Shown piece after piece: positions 49,409 through 59,298 of a stretch of 64,000 bases of DNA. Source of the stretch: an uncultured Eubacteriales bacterium. Lineage in GTDB: Bacteria; Bacillota; Clostridia; Lachnospirales; Lachnospiraceae. Under the pieces are notes generated by a model. It was not told where the DNA came from. It did not search any database and was given only the letters and a program-made list of their open reading frames with translations. Location of the stretch: the NCBI GenBank assembly GCA_949292795.1, contig CASFBR010000075.1:1-64000 (forward strand), given 5' to 3'. Every line of letters begins with the position of its first letter. Position 1 is the stretch's first letter. Both the position numbers and the translations under genes were made by a program.

Positions 49409-49707
49409 TGGCAGATTTAAAATACTATGACGTGATCCTTAAGCCTGTGATCACAGAAAAAAGCATGAACGCTATGGCTGAGAAGAAGTACACATTCTTC
49501 GTACATCCCGATGCTACAAAAGCTCAGATCAAAGAAGCTGTTGAAAAGATGTTCGAGGGTACCAAGGTTGCTGCTGTCAACACAATGAACAAAGACGGCA
49601 AAGTAAAAAGACGCGGTATGACCTTCGGCCGTACAGCAAAAACAAAGAAAGCAATCGTAAAGCTTACCGAAGAAAGCAAAGACATTGAAATCTTCCAGGG
49701 GCTGTGA
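49408..49707 (+). CDS. rplW: Ribosomal protein L23
   Basis: A 99-residue 50S protein at the tunnel exit, a docking site for trigger factor and [23 protein letters not shown] and the [15 protein letters not shown]-terminal block are diagnostic. It is followed by an unusual 310-base spacer instead of the normal few bases before rplB. Confidence 0.96.
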   Translation: MADLKYYDVILKPVITEKSMNAMAEKKYTFFVHPDATKAQIKEAVEKMFEGTKVAAVNTMNKDGKVKRRGMTFGRTAKTKKAIVKLTEESKDIEIFQGL

Positions 49708-49710
49708 TGA

Positions 49711-49990
49711 CTTAGCGAGTTGGAGCGTAAGCGAACAACGAGCTTAGTCAGAACGCCGTTCCGCGAACAGGGTGAGCGGAACTTCCTAAAGCGGGCGAAG
49801 CTAGTTGGAACGTCGTTCGCGACCCTTAGCGAAGGCAAGCGTAAGCGCAGGCTGAGCTTAGTGGAGCGAATATACCCGTTGGAACTTCCTAAAGCGGACG
49901 AAGCTAGTTGGAACTTCCAATTATATCTAAAATCGTATATGGAACGCCCGGATGCGTTCCAAGCTAAACGCAATAAAAGCGTGATAATAA
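49711..49990. repeat. Hairpin-rich insert between rplW and rplB
   Basis: A 280-bp non-coding insert. GTTCCGC/GCGGAAC (49758-49782) forms a hairpin. A 34-bp direct repeat, starting GGAACTTCCTAAAGCGG, is at 49778-49811 and 49881-49914 with one difference, and GGAACGC/GCGTTCC closes another hairpin near 49941-49960. GAGCGTAAGCGAA (49723) recurs at 55314 in the rpsH-rplF spacer. No promoter was seen, so it is part of the operon mRNA. Confidence 0.8.
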
Positions 49991-50017
49991 ATTGACCACT
50001 TGAAAGGAGTGACGATC

Positions 50018-50860
50018 ATGGGTATCAAAACCTATAACCCATATACACCTTCCAGAAGACATATGACCGGCTCCGATTTCTCTGAGATCACAAAGAGCAC
50101 ACCTGAGAAATCTCTTGTCGTATCCCTTAAAAAGCATGCCGGCCGTAACAGTCAGGGAAAAATCACAGTAAGACATCATGGCGGCGGTGCCAAGAAGAAA
50201 TATAGAATTATCGACTTTAAGAGAACGAAGGATGGTATTCCGGCAACAGTAAAGGCTATTGAGTACGATCCGAACAGAACTGCAAATATCGCTCTGATCT
50301 GCTACGCAGACGGCGAGAAGGCTTACATCCTTGCACCGAACGGCTTAAAGGTCGGCATGAAGATCATGAACGGACCGGAAGCCGAAGTAAGAATCGGTAA
50401 CTGCTTACCTCTTTCCGAAATTCCTGTTGGTACAGAAGTACACAACATTGAATTACATCCTGGTAAGGGCGGACAGCTTGTTCGTTCCGCAGGAAATGCA
50501 GCACAGTTAATGGCTAAAGAAGGCAAATATGCCACCCTTAGATTACCTTCCGGCGAAATGAGAATGGTTCCGATCTCCGGCAGAGCAACCATCGGTGTTG
50601 TAGGCAATGGTGATCACGAGCTGATCAATATCGGTAAAGCCGGACGCAAGCGCCACATGGGTATCCGTCCGACTGTCCGCGGTTCTGTTATGAACCCCAA
50701 TGACCATCCACATGGTGGTGGTGAAGGTAGAGCTCCGATCGGCCGCTCCGGCCCGTTAACACCTTGGGGCAAACCGGCACTGGGTCTTAAGACTCGCAAG
50801 AAGAATAATAAGTCGAATAAGCTGATCGTAAGAAGACGTGACGGAAGCATTATTAAGTAA
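50018..50860 (+). CDS. rplB: Ribosomal protein L2
   Basis: A 280-residue 50S protein required for subunit joining and peptidyl transfer. [17 protein letters not shown] starts it, [20 protein letters not shown] is the OB-fold signature, and [19 protein letters not shown] holds the essential His. ATG 50018 follows GAAAGGAGTGACGATC. It resumes the operon after the rplW spacer insert. Confidence 0.97.
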   Translation: MGIKTYNPYTPSRRHMTGSDFSEITKSTPEKSLVVSLKKHAGRNSQGKITVRHHGGGAKKKYRIIDFKRTKDGIPATVKAIEYDPNRTANIALICYADGEKAYILAPNGLKVGMKIMNGPEAEVRIGNCLPLSEIPVGTEVHNIELHPGKGGQLVRSAGNAAQLMAKEGKYATLRLPSGEMRMVPISGRATIGVVGNGDHELINIGKAGRKRHMGIRPTVRGSVMNPNDHPHGGGEGRAPIGRSGPLTPWGKPALGLKTRKKNNKSNKLIVRRRDGSIIK

Positions 50861-50882
50861 TTAATCTAAGGAGGTTAAATCA

Positions 50883-51161
50883 ATGGCCAGATCACTTAAA
50901 AAAGGACCATTTGCAGATGCTCATTTACTTAAAAAAGTAGATGCCATGAACGCAGCAGGGGACAAGAGCGTTATCAAAACCTGGTCCCGCCGTTCCACCA
51001 TCTTCCCACAAATGGTTGGACATACAATCGCAGTACATGACGGTAGAAAGCATGTGCCTGTATATATTACGGAAGATATGGTTGGACATAAGTTAGGCGA
51101 ATTCGTTGCTACCAGAACTTACAGAGGTCATGGTAAGGACGAAAAGAAATCAAAACGTTAA
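50883..51161 (+). CDS. rpsS: Ribosomal protein S19
   Basis: A 92-residue 30S head protein. [39 protein letters not shown] and [15 protein letters not shown] are invariant. AAGGAGGTTAAATCA precedes the ATG. Confidence 0.97.
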   Translation: MARSLKKGPFADAHLLKKVDAMNAAGDKSVIKTWSRRSTIFPQMVGHTIAVHDGRKHVPVYITEDMVGHKLGEFVATRTYRGHGKDEKKSKR

Positions 51162-51190
51162 GGTGTCATTTTTGAAAGGAGGTTGTATCC

Positions 51191-51577
51191 ATGGCAAAAG
51201 GACATAGATCCCAGATCAAGAGAGAAAGAAATGCCAATAAAGATACACGGCCAAGCGCAAAATTATCATACGCAAGAGTGTCTGTACAGAAAGCATGCTT
51301 TGTACTCGATGCAATCAGAGGCAAAGATGTCAACACTGCATTAGCGATTTTAGCATACAATCCCAGATATGCATCCAGCATCATCAAGAAGCTTCTTGAA
51401 TCTGCCATTGCAAATGCAGAGAACAATAACGGAATGAACAGAGATCATCTTTATATAGAAGAGTGCTACGCAAACAAAGGACCGACAATGAAGCGCATCC
51501 AGCCAAGAGCACAGGGCAGAGCGTACAGAATCGAGAAGAGAATGAGCCACATCACAGTAGTGCTCAATGAAAGATAA
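51191..51577 (+). CDS. rplV: Ribosomal protein L22
   Basis: A 128-residue 50S tunnel protein. [34 protein letters not shown] and the beta-hairpin [20 protein letters not shown], where macrolide-resistance changes occur, are all present. GAAAGGAGGTTGTATCC precedes the ATG. The protein is slightly longer at the N terminus than typical 110-residue forms. Confidence 0.97.
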   Translation: MAKGHRSQIKRERNANKDTRPSAKLSYARVSVQKACFVLDAIRGKDVNTALAILAYNPRYASSIIKKLLESAIANAENNNGMNRDHLYIEECYANKGPTMKRIQPRAQGRAYRIEKRMSHITVVLNER

Positions 51578-51588
51578 GGAGGAGAATC

Positions 51589-52245
51589 ATGGGACAGAAA
51601 GTTAATCCTCATGGATTGAGAGTCGGAATTATTAAAGATTGGGACTCCAAATGGTATGCGGAAGCAGACTTCGCTGACAACTTAGTAGAAGACTACAACA
51701 TCCGCAAGTACCTGAAGAAGAGATTATATAACTCTGGTATTGCCAGAATCGAGATCGAAAGAGCATCTGACAGATTAAAGGTTATTGTTCACACAGCAAA
51801 GCCTGGCGTTGTGATCGGTAAAGGCGGTTCCGAGATCGAAAAGATCAAGGCTGAGGTTTCCAAATTCACGACCAAGAAGCTCCTCATCGATATTAAAGAA
51901 GTAAAGAGACCGGATAAGGACGCTCAGCTTGTTGCCGAAAATATCGCAACACAGCTTGAAAACCGTGTATCCTTCAGACGTGCCATGAAGTCTGCAATGC
52001 AGAGAACAATGCGTGCCGGCTGCCAGGGTATCAAGACTTCTGTTTCCGGACGTCTTGGCGGCGCCGATATGGCTCGTACAGAGTTTTACAGCGAAGGTAC
52101 GATTCCACTTCAGACACTTAGAGCTGACATTGACTATGGATTTGCTGAAGCCGACACAACATACGGTAAGATCGGTGTTAAGACTTGGATCTATCATGGC
52201 GAAGTACTTCCAGTGAAGGGCAACAAGGAAGGGAGCGATAAATAA
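51589..52245 (+). CDS. rpsC: Ribosomal protein S3
   Basis: A 218-residue 30S protein at the mRNA entry channel. [20 protein letters not shown] starts it, [14 protein letters not shown] is the KH-domain GXXG loop, and [17 protein letters not shown] closes the core. Translation is coupled to rplP by a one-base overlap (TAATG). Confidence 0.97.
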   Translation: MGQKVNPHGLRVGIIKDWDSKWYAEADFADNLVEDYNIRKYLKKRLYNSGIARIEIERASDRLKVIVHTAKPGVVIGKGGSEIEKIKAEVSKFTTKKLLIDIKEVKRPDKDAQLVAENIATQLENRVSFRRAMKSAMQRTMRAGCQGIKTSVSGRLGGADMARTEFYSEGTIPLQTLRADIDYGFAEADTTYGKIGVKTWIYHGEVLPVKGNKEGSDK

Positions 52246-52682
52246 TGTTAATGCCAAAAAGAGTTAAACGTCGTAAACAGTTCCGCGGCAGCATGAGAGG
52301 AACTGCACAGCGTGGTAATAAGATCACCTACGGTGAATATGGTATTGTAGCACTTGAGCCGGCATGGATCAAGTCCAATCAGATCGAGGCAGCCCGTATT
52401 GCGATGACACGTTACATCAAGCGTGGCGGTAAAGTCTGGATCAAGATTTTCCCTGACAAACCAGTAACTACGAAACCAGCAGAAACACGTATGGGTTCCG
52501 GTAAAGGTACACTGGAGTATTGGGTAGCTGTTGTTAAGCCTGGCAGAGTAATGTTTGAGATCTCCGGTGTGTCCGAAGAAGTTGCTAAAGAAGCTCTTCG
52601 TCTTGCTACTCACAAGCTTCATGTTAAATGCAAAGTTGTTTCTCGCGCAGACTTAGAAGGCGGTGATAACGGTGAAAACTAA
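52245..52682 (+). CDS. rplP: Ribosomal protein L16
   Basis: A 145-residue 50S protein beside the A-site t[22 protein letters not shown], the [19 protein letters not shown] block and [19 protein letters not shown] are diagnostic. The end overlaps the rpmC start by eleven bases. Confidence 0.97.
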   Translation: MLMPKRVKRRKQFRGSMRGTAQRGNKITYGEYGIVALEPAWIKSNQIEAARIAMTRYIKRGGKVWIKIFPDKPVTTKPAETRMGSGKGTLEYWVAVVKPGRVMFEISGVSEEVAKEALRLATHKLHVKCKVVSRADLEGGDNGEN

Positions 52683-52881
52683 TACTTATGTTAAAGAATT
52701 AAAGGCAAAATCTGTTGCAGAATTAAATGCTGAATTAGTAAGTGCTAAAAAGGAACTTTTTAACCTGAGATTCCAGAATGCAACAAATCAGTTAGATAAC
52801 ACAAGCAGAATTAAGGAGGTTCGCAAGAATATTGCGAGAATCCAGACAGTCATCACTGAAAAGGCTAACGCTGCTGATTGA
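52672..52881 (+). CDS. rpmC: Ribosomal protein L29
   Basis: A 69-residue 50S protein near the tunnel exit. [40 protein letters not shown] and [11 protein letters not shown] are the usual helical hairpin. GTG 52672 is chosen because homologues begin there; GTG 52663, three codons upstream, is possible. Confidence 0.95.
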   Translation: MKTNTYVKELKAKSVAELNAELVSAKKELFNLRFQNATNQLDNTSRIKEVRKNIARIQTVITEKANAAD

Positions 52882-52901
52882 ATCGGGAAAGGAGCATTGT
52901 C

Positions 52902-53156
52902 GTGGAAAGAAATCTTAGAAAAGTAAGAACGGGCATCGTTGTAAGCAACAAGATGGACAAGACGATCGTTGTTGCTGTACAGGACCGTGTAAGACATCCG
53001 CTTTACAAAAAAATCGTCGACAGAACTTATAAATTAAAGGCTCACGATGAAAATAATGATTGCAACATTGGCGATCGCGTGAGAGTTATGGAAACAAGAC
53101 CTTTATCAAAGGATAAGAGATGGAGACTTGTGGATATTATCGAGAAAGCTAAATAA
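52902..53156 (+). CDS. rpsQ: Ribosomal protein S17
   Basis: An 84-residue 30S assembly protein. [20 protein letters not shown] and [19 protein letters not shown] are characteristic OB-fold blocks. GTG 52902 follows GGAAAGGAGCATTGTC; the frame is open further upstream without support. Confidence 0.96.
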   Translation: MERNLRKVRTGIVVSNKMDKTIVVAVQDRVRHPLYKKIVDRTYKLKAHDENNDCNIGDRVRVMETRPLSKDKRWRLVDIIEKAK

Positions 53157-53170
53157 TTGGAGGTAAAGAC

Positions 53171-53539
53171 ATGATTCAACAGGAAACCAGACTTCGTGTA
53201 GCCGATAATACTGGTGCTAAAGAACTTCTTTGCATCCGTGTATTAGGCGGTTCCACAAGAAGATATGCGAATATTGGCGACATCATCGTTGCTTCGGTCA
53301 AAGATGCAACACCAGGCGGAGTTGTTAAAAAAGGTGATGTTGTGAAGGCCGTTGTCGTTCGTACTGTAAAAGGCGCACGCCGTAAAGACGGTTCATATAT
53401 CAGATTTGATGAAAATGCAGCAGTCATCATCAAGGATGACTTAAACCCAAGAGGAACCCGTATTTTCGGGCCGGTAGCAAGAGAACTCAGAGAGAAACAG
53501 TTTATGAAGATTGTTTCCTTAGCGCCGGAAGTACTGTAA
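53171..53539 (+). CDS. rplN: Ribosomal protein L14
   Basis: A 122-residue 50S protein at the subunit interface. [20 protein letters not shown] starts it, and [20 protein letters not shown] with VSLAPEVL ends it; all are invariant. TTGGAGGTAAAGAC precedes the ATG. Confidence 0.98.
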   Translation: MIQQETRLRVADNTGAKELLCIRVLGGSTRRYANIGDIIVASVKDATPGGVVKKGDVVKAVVVRTVKGARRKDGSYIRFDENAAVIIKDDLNPRGTRIFGPVARELREKQFMKIVSLAPEVL

Positions 53540-53552
53540 GGAGGTGTCGGCT

Positions 53553-53873
53553 GTGTCTAATATGAAGATCAAAAAAGGCGACCTTGTAAAGGTTATCGCC
53601 GGTAAAGATAAAGGTAAGGACGGCAAGGTTATTGCTGTAAACCATAAAAAGAACACCGTATTAGTTGAAGGCGTAAATATGATTACAAAGCATACAAAGC
53701 CTTCGGCCGCAAATCAGCAGGGTGGGATCGTTCATCAGGAAGGCCCGCTTCATGTATCCAATGTAATGTATCTTTACAAAGGAAAGCCTGCAAGAATCCA
53801 GTATCAGATTAAGGACGGAAAGAAAGTTCGCGCTGCCAAGGTGAAAGATGCTGAAGCAGTGATTATCGACTGA
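53553..53873 (+). CDS. rplX: Ribosomal protein L24
   Basis: A 106-residue 50S assembly initiator with a KOW motif. [19 protein letters not shown] at the N terminus and [11 protein letters not shown] later are diagnostic. GTG 53553 lies nine bases after AAGGAGG; GTG 53544 is too close to that site. Confidence 0.96.
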   Translation: MSNMKIKKGDLVKVIAGKDKGKDGKVIAVNHKKNTVLVEGVNMITKHTKPSAANQQGGIVHQEGPLHVSNVMYLYKGKPARIQYQIKDGKKVRAAKVKDAEAVIID

Positions 53874-53896
53874 TCGCAGGAAGGAGGATGCAAAAC

Positions 53897-54436
53897 GTGA
53901 GTAGATTAAAAGAAACTTACAAGAATGAAATCGTTGCAGCGTTGACTGCAAAGTTCGGATATAAAAACGTGATGCAGGTTCCGAAGCTTGATAAGATCGT
54001 CATCAATATGGGTGTCGGCGAAGCTAAGGATAATGCAAAGACTTTAGATGCAGCTGTCAAGGACCTGGAGATCATCGCCGGACAGAAGGCTGTCATCACA
54101 AAGGCTAAAAAGTCCGTAGCTAACTTCAAGATTCGTGAAGGTATGGCTATCGGCTGCAAGGTAACTTTAAGAGGCGAAAAGATGTACGAATTTGCAGACC
54201 GTCTTATCAACCTTGCACTTCCCCGTGTGCGTGACTTCAGAGGTGTCAGCGCCGATTCCTTCGACGGCAGAGGAAACTATGCCCTTGGTATTAAGGAACA
54301 GCTGATCTTCCCTGAAATCGAATATGACAAAGTAGAAAAAGTAAGAGGTATGGACGTTATCTTTGTTACTACCGCTCATACAGATGAAGAAGCCCGTGAA
54401 CTGTTAAGATTGTTTGGCATGCCATTCAGAAAGTAA
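53897..54436 (+). CDS. rplE: Ribosomal protein L5
   Basis: A 179-residue 50S protein that binds 5S r[23 protein letters not shown], the [20 protein letters not shown] block and [20 protein letters not shown] are typical. GTG 53897 is ten bases after AAGGAGG, whereas ATG 53888 abuts it. Confidence 0.96.
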   Translation: MSRLKETYKNEIVAALTAKFGYKNVMQVPKLDKIVINMGVGEAKDNAKTLDAAVKDLEIIAGQKAVITKAKKSVANFKIREGMAIGCKVTLRGEKMYEFADRLINLALPRVRDFRGVSADSFDGRGNYALGIKEQLIFPEIEYDKVEKVRGMDVIFVTTAHTDEEARELLRLFGMPFRK

Positions 54437-54449
54437 GGAGGTAATCTTC

Positions 54450-54635
54450 ATGGCTAAGACAGCAATGAAAGTAAAACAGCAGCGTCCTGCAAAATTCTCC
54501 ACAAGAGAATATAACCGCTGCAAAATCTGTGGACGTCCACATGCTTACTTAAGAAAATACGGTATCTGCAGAATCTGCTTCCGCGAATTAGCATACAAGG
54601 GACAGATTCCCGGCGTTAAGAAAGCAAGCTGGTAA
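54450..54635 (+). CDS. rpsN: Ribosomal protein S14, zinc-binding type
   Basis: A 61-residue type Z S14. [20 protein letters not shown] shows the two CxxC pairs that hold zinc, and [19 protein letters not shown] is the standard end. This short zinc form is the constitutive one in Firmicutes. AAGGAGGTAATCTTC precedes ATG 54450. A 150-base spacer with hairpins follows. Confidence 0.97.
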   Translation: MAKTAMKVKQQRPAKFSTREYNRCKICGRPHAYLRKYGICRICFRELAYKGQIPGVKKASW

Positions 54636-54667
54636 TTACTGCGGACTGTTAGATATACCAAGTAGCC

Positions 54668-54765
54668 GGTATTCTCTGGCGAGAATACCATTATGACCGG
54701 CAGGTTCGGCCAGAAGAATGGGCGCCCGTATTGCGGGCGGCAGTGATGGCCGGCTGGCCAGGCCA
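54668..54765. other. Hairpins in the rpsN-rpsH spacer
   Basis: GGTATTCTC/GAGAATACC around TGGC (54668-54689) and CGCCCG/CGGGCG around TATTG (about 54722-54738) are strong stems in a 150-base gap that is normally short. A CCGGC/GCCGG pairing could join them into one structure. Confidence 0.5.
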
Positions 54766-54786
54766 AAGAAGGAGGTAAACAATTCC

Positions 54787-55188
54787 ATGACAATGAGCGA
54801 TCCTATTGCAGATATGCTTACAAGAATCCGTAATGCCAATACTGCAAAACACGATACAGTAGATATTCCTGCATCCAAAATGAAAGAATCCATTGCTAAG
54901 ATTCTTTTTGAGGAAGGTTATATTAAGAGCTATGAAATTGTTGGCGACGGTGTTGCCCGCACGATCAGAGTAACCTTAAAGTATGGTCAGGATAAGAACC
55001 AGAAAACAATTTCCGGAATCAAGAGAATTTCCAAACCGGGTCTTCGCGTTTACGCAAACGCTGAGGAAATGCCGAAAGTACTTGGCGGTCTTGGTGTAGC
55101 CATTGTTTCCACAAACAAAGGCGTGATCACTGACAAGGAAGCAAGAGCCCTTCATGTCGGCGGCGAAGTATTAGCATTTGTTTGGTGA
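54787..55188 (+). CDS. rpsH: Ribosomal protein S8
   Basis: A 133-residue 30S assembly protein. [20 protein letters not shown] begins it, [20 protein letters not shown] and [17 protein letters not shown] follow. ATG 54787 follows GGAGGTAAACAATTCC. It is followed by a 269-base insert before rplF. Confidence 0.97.
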   Translation: MTMSDPIADMLTRIRNANTAKHDTVDIPASKMKESIAKILFEEGYIKSYEIVGDGVARTIRVTLKYGQDKNQKTISGIKRISKPGLRVYANAEEMPKVLGGLGVAIVSTNKGVITDKEARALHVGGEVLAFVW

Positions 55189-55440
55189 CGCTGAGACCTT
55201 GATGAATCAAGCGAAGCGCGGATGAATCTAGTTCGAAGCGTCGTTCTGCGAACAGCGTGAGCAGAACTTCATCTGCGGTTAGTGCGAGGTCGTTCGCAGG
55301 CCTTAGTGAATCCGAGCGTAAGCGAAGGATGAACTTAGTCCGAAAGCCGTTCTGTGAGCAATGCGAACAGAACTTCATCTGCAATCGTGCGAGCAGAACG
55401 TCTACATTTGTTTGAATCTATTAAATTGATTATCATATAT
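55189..55440. repeat. Hairpin-rich insert between rpsH and rplF
   Basis: GTTCTGC/GCAGAAC (55243-55267) and GTTCTGT/ACAGAAC (55349-55373) are two hairpins with 11-base loops, each followed by TTCATCTGC. The 40 bases from GTCGTTCGC at 55289 match those from 49812 in the rplW-rplB insert at roughly three positions in four, including CCTTAG-GAA and AGCGTAAGCG. It is non-coding and probably transcribed with the operon. Confidence 0.8.
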
Positions 55441-55457
55441 ATTATGGAGGTACGGGC

Positions 55458-56000
55458 ATGTCACGAATTGGAAGAATGCCAATCGCTATCCCCGCAGGTG
55501 TAACTGTGGACATAGCAGAAAATAATAAAGTGACTGTAAAAGGTCCTAAGGGAACACTTGAAAGAGTGTTACCTGCTGAGATGGACATCAAAATTGAAGA
55601 TGGACACGTTGTTGTTACAAGACCGAACGATTTAAAGAAGATGAAATCCCTTCACGGTCTTACAAGAACACTTATTCATAACATGGTTGTCGGTGTAACT
55701 GAGGGCTATAAGAAAGACCTGGAGATCAATGGTGTTGGTTACAGAGCTCAGAAACAGGGCAACAAATTAATCTTATCTTTAGGCTATTCACATCCTGTTG
55801 AAATGGTAGACCCGGATGGAGTTACCACAACACTTGATGGTCAGAATAAAATCACCGTTTCTGGTATCGATAAAGAAAAGGTTGGCCAGTATGCGGCTGA
55901 GATCAGAGACAAGAGACGTCCTGAGCCTTACAAGGGCAAGGGTATCAAGTATGCTGACGAAGTGATCAGACGTAAAGTCGGTAAGACTGGTAAGAAATAA
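55458..56000 (+). CDS. rplF: Ribosomal protein L6
   Basis: A 180-residue 50S protein near the sarcin-ricin loop. [34 protein letters not shown] and [20 protein letters not shown] are diagnostic. ATGGAGGTACGGGC precedes the ATG. Confidence 0.97.
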   Translation: MSRIGRMPIAIPAGVTVDIAENNKVTVKGPKGTLERVLPAEMDIKIEDGHVVVTRPNDLKKMKSLHGLTRTLIHNMVVGVTEGYKKDLEINGVGYRAQKQGNKLILSLGYSHPVEMVDPDGVTTTLDGQNKITVSGIDKEKVGQYAAEIRDKRRPEPYKGKGIKYADEVIRRKVGKTGKK

Positions 56001-56018
56001 GTAAAGGAGTGAATAATA

Positions 56019-56387
56019 ATGGTTAGCAAAGAGTCAAGAAGTAAAATTCGCGAAAACAAGCACAGACGTATGCGCCATCATCTTGCTGGAACCGCACAGC
56101 GTCCTCGTTTAGCTGTATTCAGAAGTAATAATCATATTTACGCTCAAATCATCGACGATACGGTTGGTAATACTCTCGTAGCTGCTTCTACCATGGAAAA
56201 GGAAATCAAAGCAAGCGTTGAAAAGACAAACAATGTCGAGGCTGCGGCAGCGGTAGGTACAGCTATCGCAAAGAAGGCTTTGGAAAAAGGTATTACAGAA
56301 GTCGTTTTTGACAGAGGCGGATTTATTTATCAGGGTAAGATTCAGGCATTAGCCGATGCAGCTAGAGAAGCTGGATTACAATTCTAG
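56019..56387 (+). CDS. rplR: Ribosomal protein L18
   Basis: A 122-residue 5S rRNA-binding protein. [29 protein letters not shown] and [20 protein letters not shown] match the family. AAAGGAGTGAATAATA precedes the ATG. Confidence 0.97.
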   Translation: MVSKESRSKIRENKHRRMRHHLAGTAQRPRLAVFRSNNHIYAQIIDDTVGNTLVAASTMEKEIKASVEKTNNVEAAAAVGTAIAKKALEKGITEVVFDRGGFIYQGKIQALADAAREAGLQF

Positions 56388-56402
56388 CAAGGAGGAAAAC
56401 AC

Positions 56403-56912
56403 ATGAAACGTACAATCGTTGATGCTAGTCAATTAGAATTAACAGAAAAAGTAGTATCAATCAAGCGTGTAACTAAGGTTGTTAAGGGCGGCCGTAACTT
56501 CCGTTTCGCAGCTTTAGTTGTCGTTGGTGATGGCAACGGACATGTCGGCGCAGGCCTGGGAAAAGCAACGGAAATTCCTGAGGCTATCCGCAAGGGCAAA
56601 GAGGATGCCATCAAGAAGCTCATCGAAGTTCCGGTGGACGAAAACGGTTCCATTACACATGATAATATCGGAAAGTTCGGAAGCGCATCCATGTTATTAA
56701 AGAGATCTCCACAGGGTACTGGTATCATCGCCGGTGGTCCTGCCCGTGCCGTTCTCGAACTTGCAGGGTACAAGAATATCCGTACAAAGACACTCGGATC
56801 CCGCAACAAACAGAACGTTGTTCTGGCTGCCATTGACGGTCTTGCAAATCTGACAACTCCGGAAGAAGTTGCTAAAAAACGCGGCAAATCTGTTGAAGAG
56901 ATTCTTGGGTAA
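56403..56912 (+). CDS. rpsE: Ribosomal protein S5
   Basis: A 169-residue 30S protein involved in decoding fidelity. [40 protein letters not shown] and [18 protein letters not shown] are typical. CAAGGAGGAAAACAC precedes the ATG. Confidence 0.97.
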   Translation: MKRTIVDASQLELTEKVVSIKRVTKVVKGGRNFRFAALVVVGDGNGHVGAGLGKATEIPEAIRKGKEDAIKKLIEVPVDENGSITHDNIGKFGSASMLLKRSPQGTGIIAGGPARAVLELAGYKNIRTKTLGSRNKQNVVLAAIDGLANLTTPEEVAKKRGKSVEEILG

Positions 56913-56928
56913 GAAGGAGGCATAAAAA

Positions 56929-57111
56929 ATGGCAGATAAATTAAAGATTACTTTAGTTAAATCTACAATAGGTGCAGTTCCTAAACATAGAAAGACTGTG
57001 GAAGCTCTTGGACTTAAGAAACTTCATCACACAGTAGAATTGCCAAATAACGCAGCAGTTAAAGGTATGGTAAATCAGGTAAAACACCTGGTAAAGGTTG
57101 AAGAAATCTAA
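56929..57111 (+). CDS. rpmD: Ribosomal protein L30
   Basis: A 60-residue 50S protein. KITLVKSTIGAVPKHRKTVE and ALGLKKLHHTVELPNNAAVK are the complete conserved core. AAGGAGGCATAAAAA precedes the ATG. Confidence 0.97.
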   Translation: MADKLKITLVKSTIGAVPKHRKTVEALGLKKLHHTVELPNNAAVKGMVNQVKHLVKVEEI

Positions 57112-57142
57112 TTTATCAACGATCGAGTAAGGAGGTGCAAAA

Positions 57143-57583
57143 ATGAATTTATCAGAATTAAAACCAGCCGTTGGTTCTAAGCACAGTGATAATTTCAGAA
57201 GAGGCCGTGGACATGGTTCAGGAAACGGTAAGACAGCAGGCAAGGGTCATAAAGGTCAGAAGGCTCGTTCCGGAGCACCAAGACCAGGCTTTGAAGGTGG
57301 CCAGATGCCTTTATATAGACGTATTCCTAAGAGAGGCTTTACAAACATCAACAGCCTTGAGATCGTCGGAATCAATGTGGATGTATTAAACAGATTTGAG
57401 GACGGCGCTGAGGTTACAGTGGATACGCTTGTGGAAGCCGGTATCGTTAAGAATCCCAAGGATGGCGTTAAGATTCTTGGAAACGGCGAGCTTACAAAAA
57501 AATTAACGGTTAAGGCAAATGCATTTAGTGCAGGTGCAACAGAGAAGATTCAGGCTCTTGGTGGAACAGTTGAGGTGATCTAA
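57143..57583 (+). CDS. rplO: Ribosomal protein L15
   Basis: A 146-residue 50S protein. The Gly/Lys/Arg-rich N terminus with [20 protein letters not shown], then [18 protein letters not shown], is diagnostic. The stop overlaps the secY ATG by one base. Confidence 0.97.
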   Translation: MNLSELKPAVGSKHSDNFRRGRGHGSGNGKTAGKGHKGQKARSGAPRPGFEGGQMPLYRRIPKRGFTNINSLEIVGINVDVLNRFEDGAEVTVDTLVEAGIVKNPKDGVKILGNGELTKKLTVKANAFSAGATEKIQALGGTVEVI

Positions 57584-58911
57584 TGCTGACAACTCTTAAA
57601 AATGCATTCAAGGTTAAAGAAATTCGTTCGCGGCTTCTGTTTACCTTTGTAATGCTCATCATTGTCAGACTGGGTGCCGCAATTCCAACCCCGGGAGTAG
57701 ATAGTGATGTTTTCGCTGCCTGGTTTGCAAATCAAACTGCAAACACAGGCGGTGCCCTGGATTTCTTTAATGCAATGACCGGCGGCTCCTTTACGCAGAT
57801 GTCGATTTTTGCATTGAGTATCACCCCGTATATCACATCATCCATTATTATGCAGCTTCTGACCATTGCAATCCCCAAGCTTGAGGAGATGCAGCGTGAC
57901 GGTGAGGACGGACGTAAAAAAATCCGTGAAATCACCCGTTATGTGACGATCGGCCTTGGTCTGATCGAAGGTCTGGCAATGGGTATCGGCTTCGCAAGGT
58001 CCGGTTACCTGACCCATAATAATGCCTTCGGTGTGATTATTGTCATGTTTACCCTGACAGCAGGTTCTTCGTTGCTGATGTGGATCGGCGAACAGATTAC
58101 TGAGAAGGGCGTCGGCAATGGTATTTCCATCGTCCTGCTCGTCAATATCGTTTCAAGAATCCCTGAGGATATGCAGCATCTTTTTGATCAGTTCATTGCC
58201 AGCGCCAGCAATATTGTGACCGGCGGACTTGCAGCGCTGATCATCCTTGTGGTCATCGTTCTTACGATTGTCCTTGTTGTTTATCTCCAGGGCGGTGAGC
58301 GCAGAATACCGGTACAGTATTCCAAAAAGGTCGTGGGCCGTAGAATGGTTGGCGGACAGTCCACCAACATTCCTTTAAAGGTCAACACTGCCGGCGTGAT
58401 CCCGATCATCTTTGCGTCATCCATCATGACGCTGCCTGGAATTATTGTCAACTTTGTCGGCAGTACCCCCGGCGGCTTCTGGGGACATGTATTAAACGGG
58501 CTGAACAGTAATAACTGGTGCGTACCGTCAATGCCATGGTATAGTATCGGTTTGATTGTTTATATCGTGATGTGTATCTTTTTTGCTTATTTTTATACGG
58601 CGGTAACCTTTAATCCGATGGAAATTGCCGATAATATGAAGAAGCAGGGCGGTTTTATTCCGGGTATCCGTCCGGGTAAGCCGACCGTGGATTACCTCAC
58701 AAAAATCTTAAATAATATTATCTTTATCGGCGCCTGCGGTCTTGTGATCGTTGCATTTATCCCGATTTTCTTTAATGGTGTTTTTGGAGCAAACGTATCC
58801 TTCGGCGGTACGTCCATTATCATTATTGTCGGAGTTGTGCTTGAAACGATGAAGCAGGTGGAATCGATGATGCTTGTGCGTCATTACAAAGGATTCCTTA
58901 ATGAAAATTAA
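57583..58911 (+). CDS. secY: Preprotein translocase subunit SecY
   Basis: A 442-residue membrane protein with ten hydrophobic segments, the central channel of the Sec translocase. RLGAAIPTPGVDS, LSITPYITSSIIMQLL, the cytosolic GGERRIPVQYSKK block, FNPMEIADNMKKQGGFIPGI and VETMKQVESMMLVRHYKGF are all family landmarks. Translation is coupled to rplO. In most Firmicutes adk follows closely; here a terminator and a lipoprotein gene intervene. Confidence 0.97.
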   Translation: MLTTLKNAFKVKEIRSRLLFTFVMLIIVRLGAAIPTPGVDSDVFAAWFANQTANTGGALDFFNAMTGGSFTQMSIFALSITPYITSSIIMQLLTIAIPKLEEMQRDGEDGRKKIREITRYVTIGLGLIEGLAMGIGFARSGYLTHNNAFGVIIVMFTLTAGSSLLMWIGEQITEKGVGNGISIVLLVNIVSRIPEDMQHLFDQFIASASNIVTGGLAALIILVVIVLTIVLVVYLQGGERRIPVQYSKKVVGRRMVGGQSTNIPLKVNTAGVIPIIFASSIMTLPGIIVNFVGSTPGGFWGHVLNGLNSNNWCVPSMPWYSIGLIVYIVMCIFFAYFYTAVTFNPMEIADNMKKQGGFIPGIRPGKPTVDYLTKILNNIIFIGACGLVIVAFIPIFFNGVFGANVSFGGTSIIIIVGVVLETMKQVESMMLVRHYKGFLNEN

Positions 58912-58934
58912 GCCGGTGATTTCTTTGGCGTAAT

Positions 58935-58975
58935 GCTGTCATATCCGATGGATTTCGGATGTGGCAGCTTTTTAA
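58935..58975 (+). terminator. Intrinsic terminator after secY
   Basis: GCTGTCATATCCG (58935-58947) pairs with CGGATGTGGCAGC (58956-58968), two G-U pairs, followed by TTTTTAATTTT. It divides the spc operon before adk. Confidence 0.85.
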
Positions 58976-59036
58976 TTTTACGGGAAGTATCATTTCTGCA
59001 AAATAAAAAAGCTCCGCCTGGGATCGCACTGCGGCG

Positions 59037-59072
59037 GGGCGGAGGATGCCGCTTGGGCGGAGGGTGCCGCTT
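59037..59072. repeat. Tandem 18-bp GC-rich repeat
   Basis: GGGCGGAGGATGCCGCTT is followed directly by GGGCGGAGGGTGCCGCTT. It lies in the non-coding 58912-59298 gap between the secY terminator and the lipoprotein promoter; nothing else was recognised there. Confidence 0.7.
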
Positions 59073-59165
59073 AATGCGGGCAGTCTCAGGCAAAGAAACC
59101 TGCGGGCCAGGATTTTGTCTTGTAATGGCATCCGCTGTTTATATGTAAAGTTTACAAAGAATTGA

Positions 59166-59193
59166 TTGAAAAATTTTTAAAGTGTGATATGAT
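59166..59193 (+). promoter_or_regulatory. Promoter of the lipoprotein gene between secY and adk
   Basis: TTGAAA (59166-59171), a 16-bp spacer and TATGAT (59188-59193), about 105 bases before the ATG. Confidence 0.65.
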
Positions 59194-59298
59194 AGAACCA
59201 TCAGTGAATCAATCGATTAAAAATGGTAATATATCATCTGTATATGCGTCACAGCGGTATGGTTGATATGTTACACAATTAACAGGAGGATTATAAGT

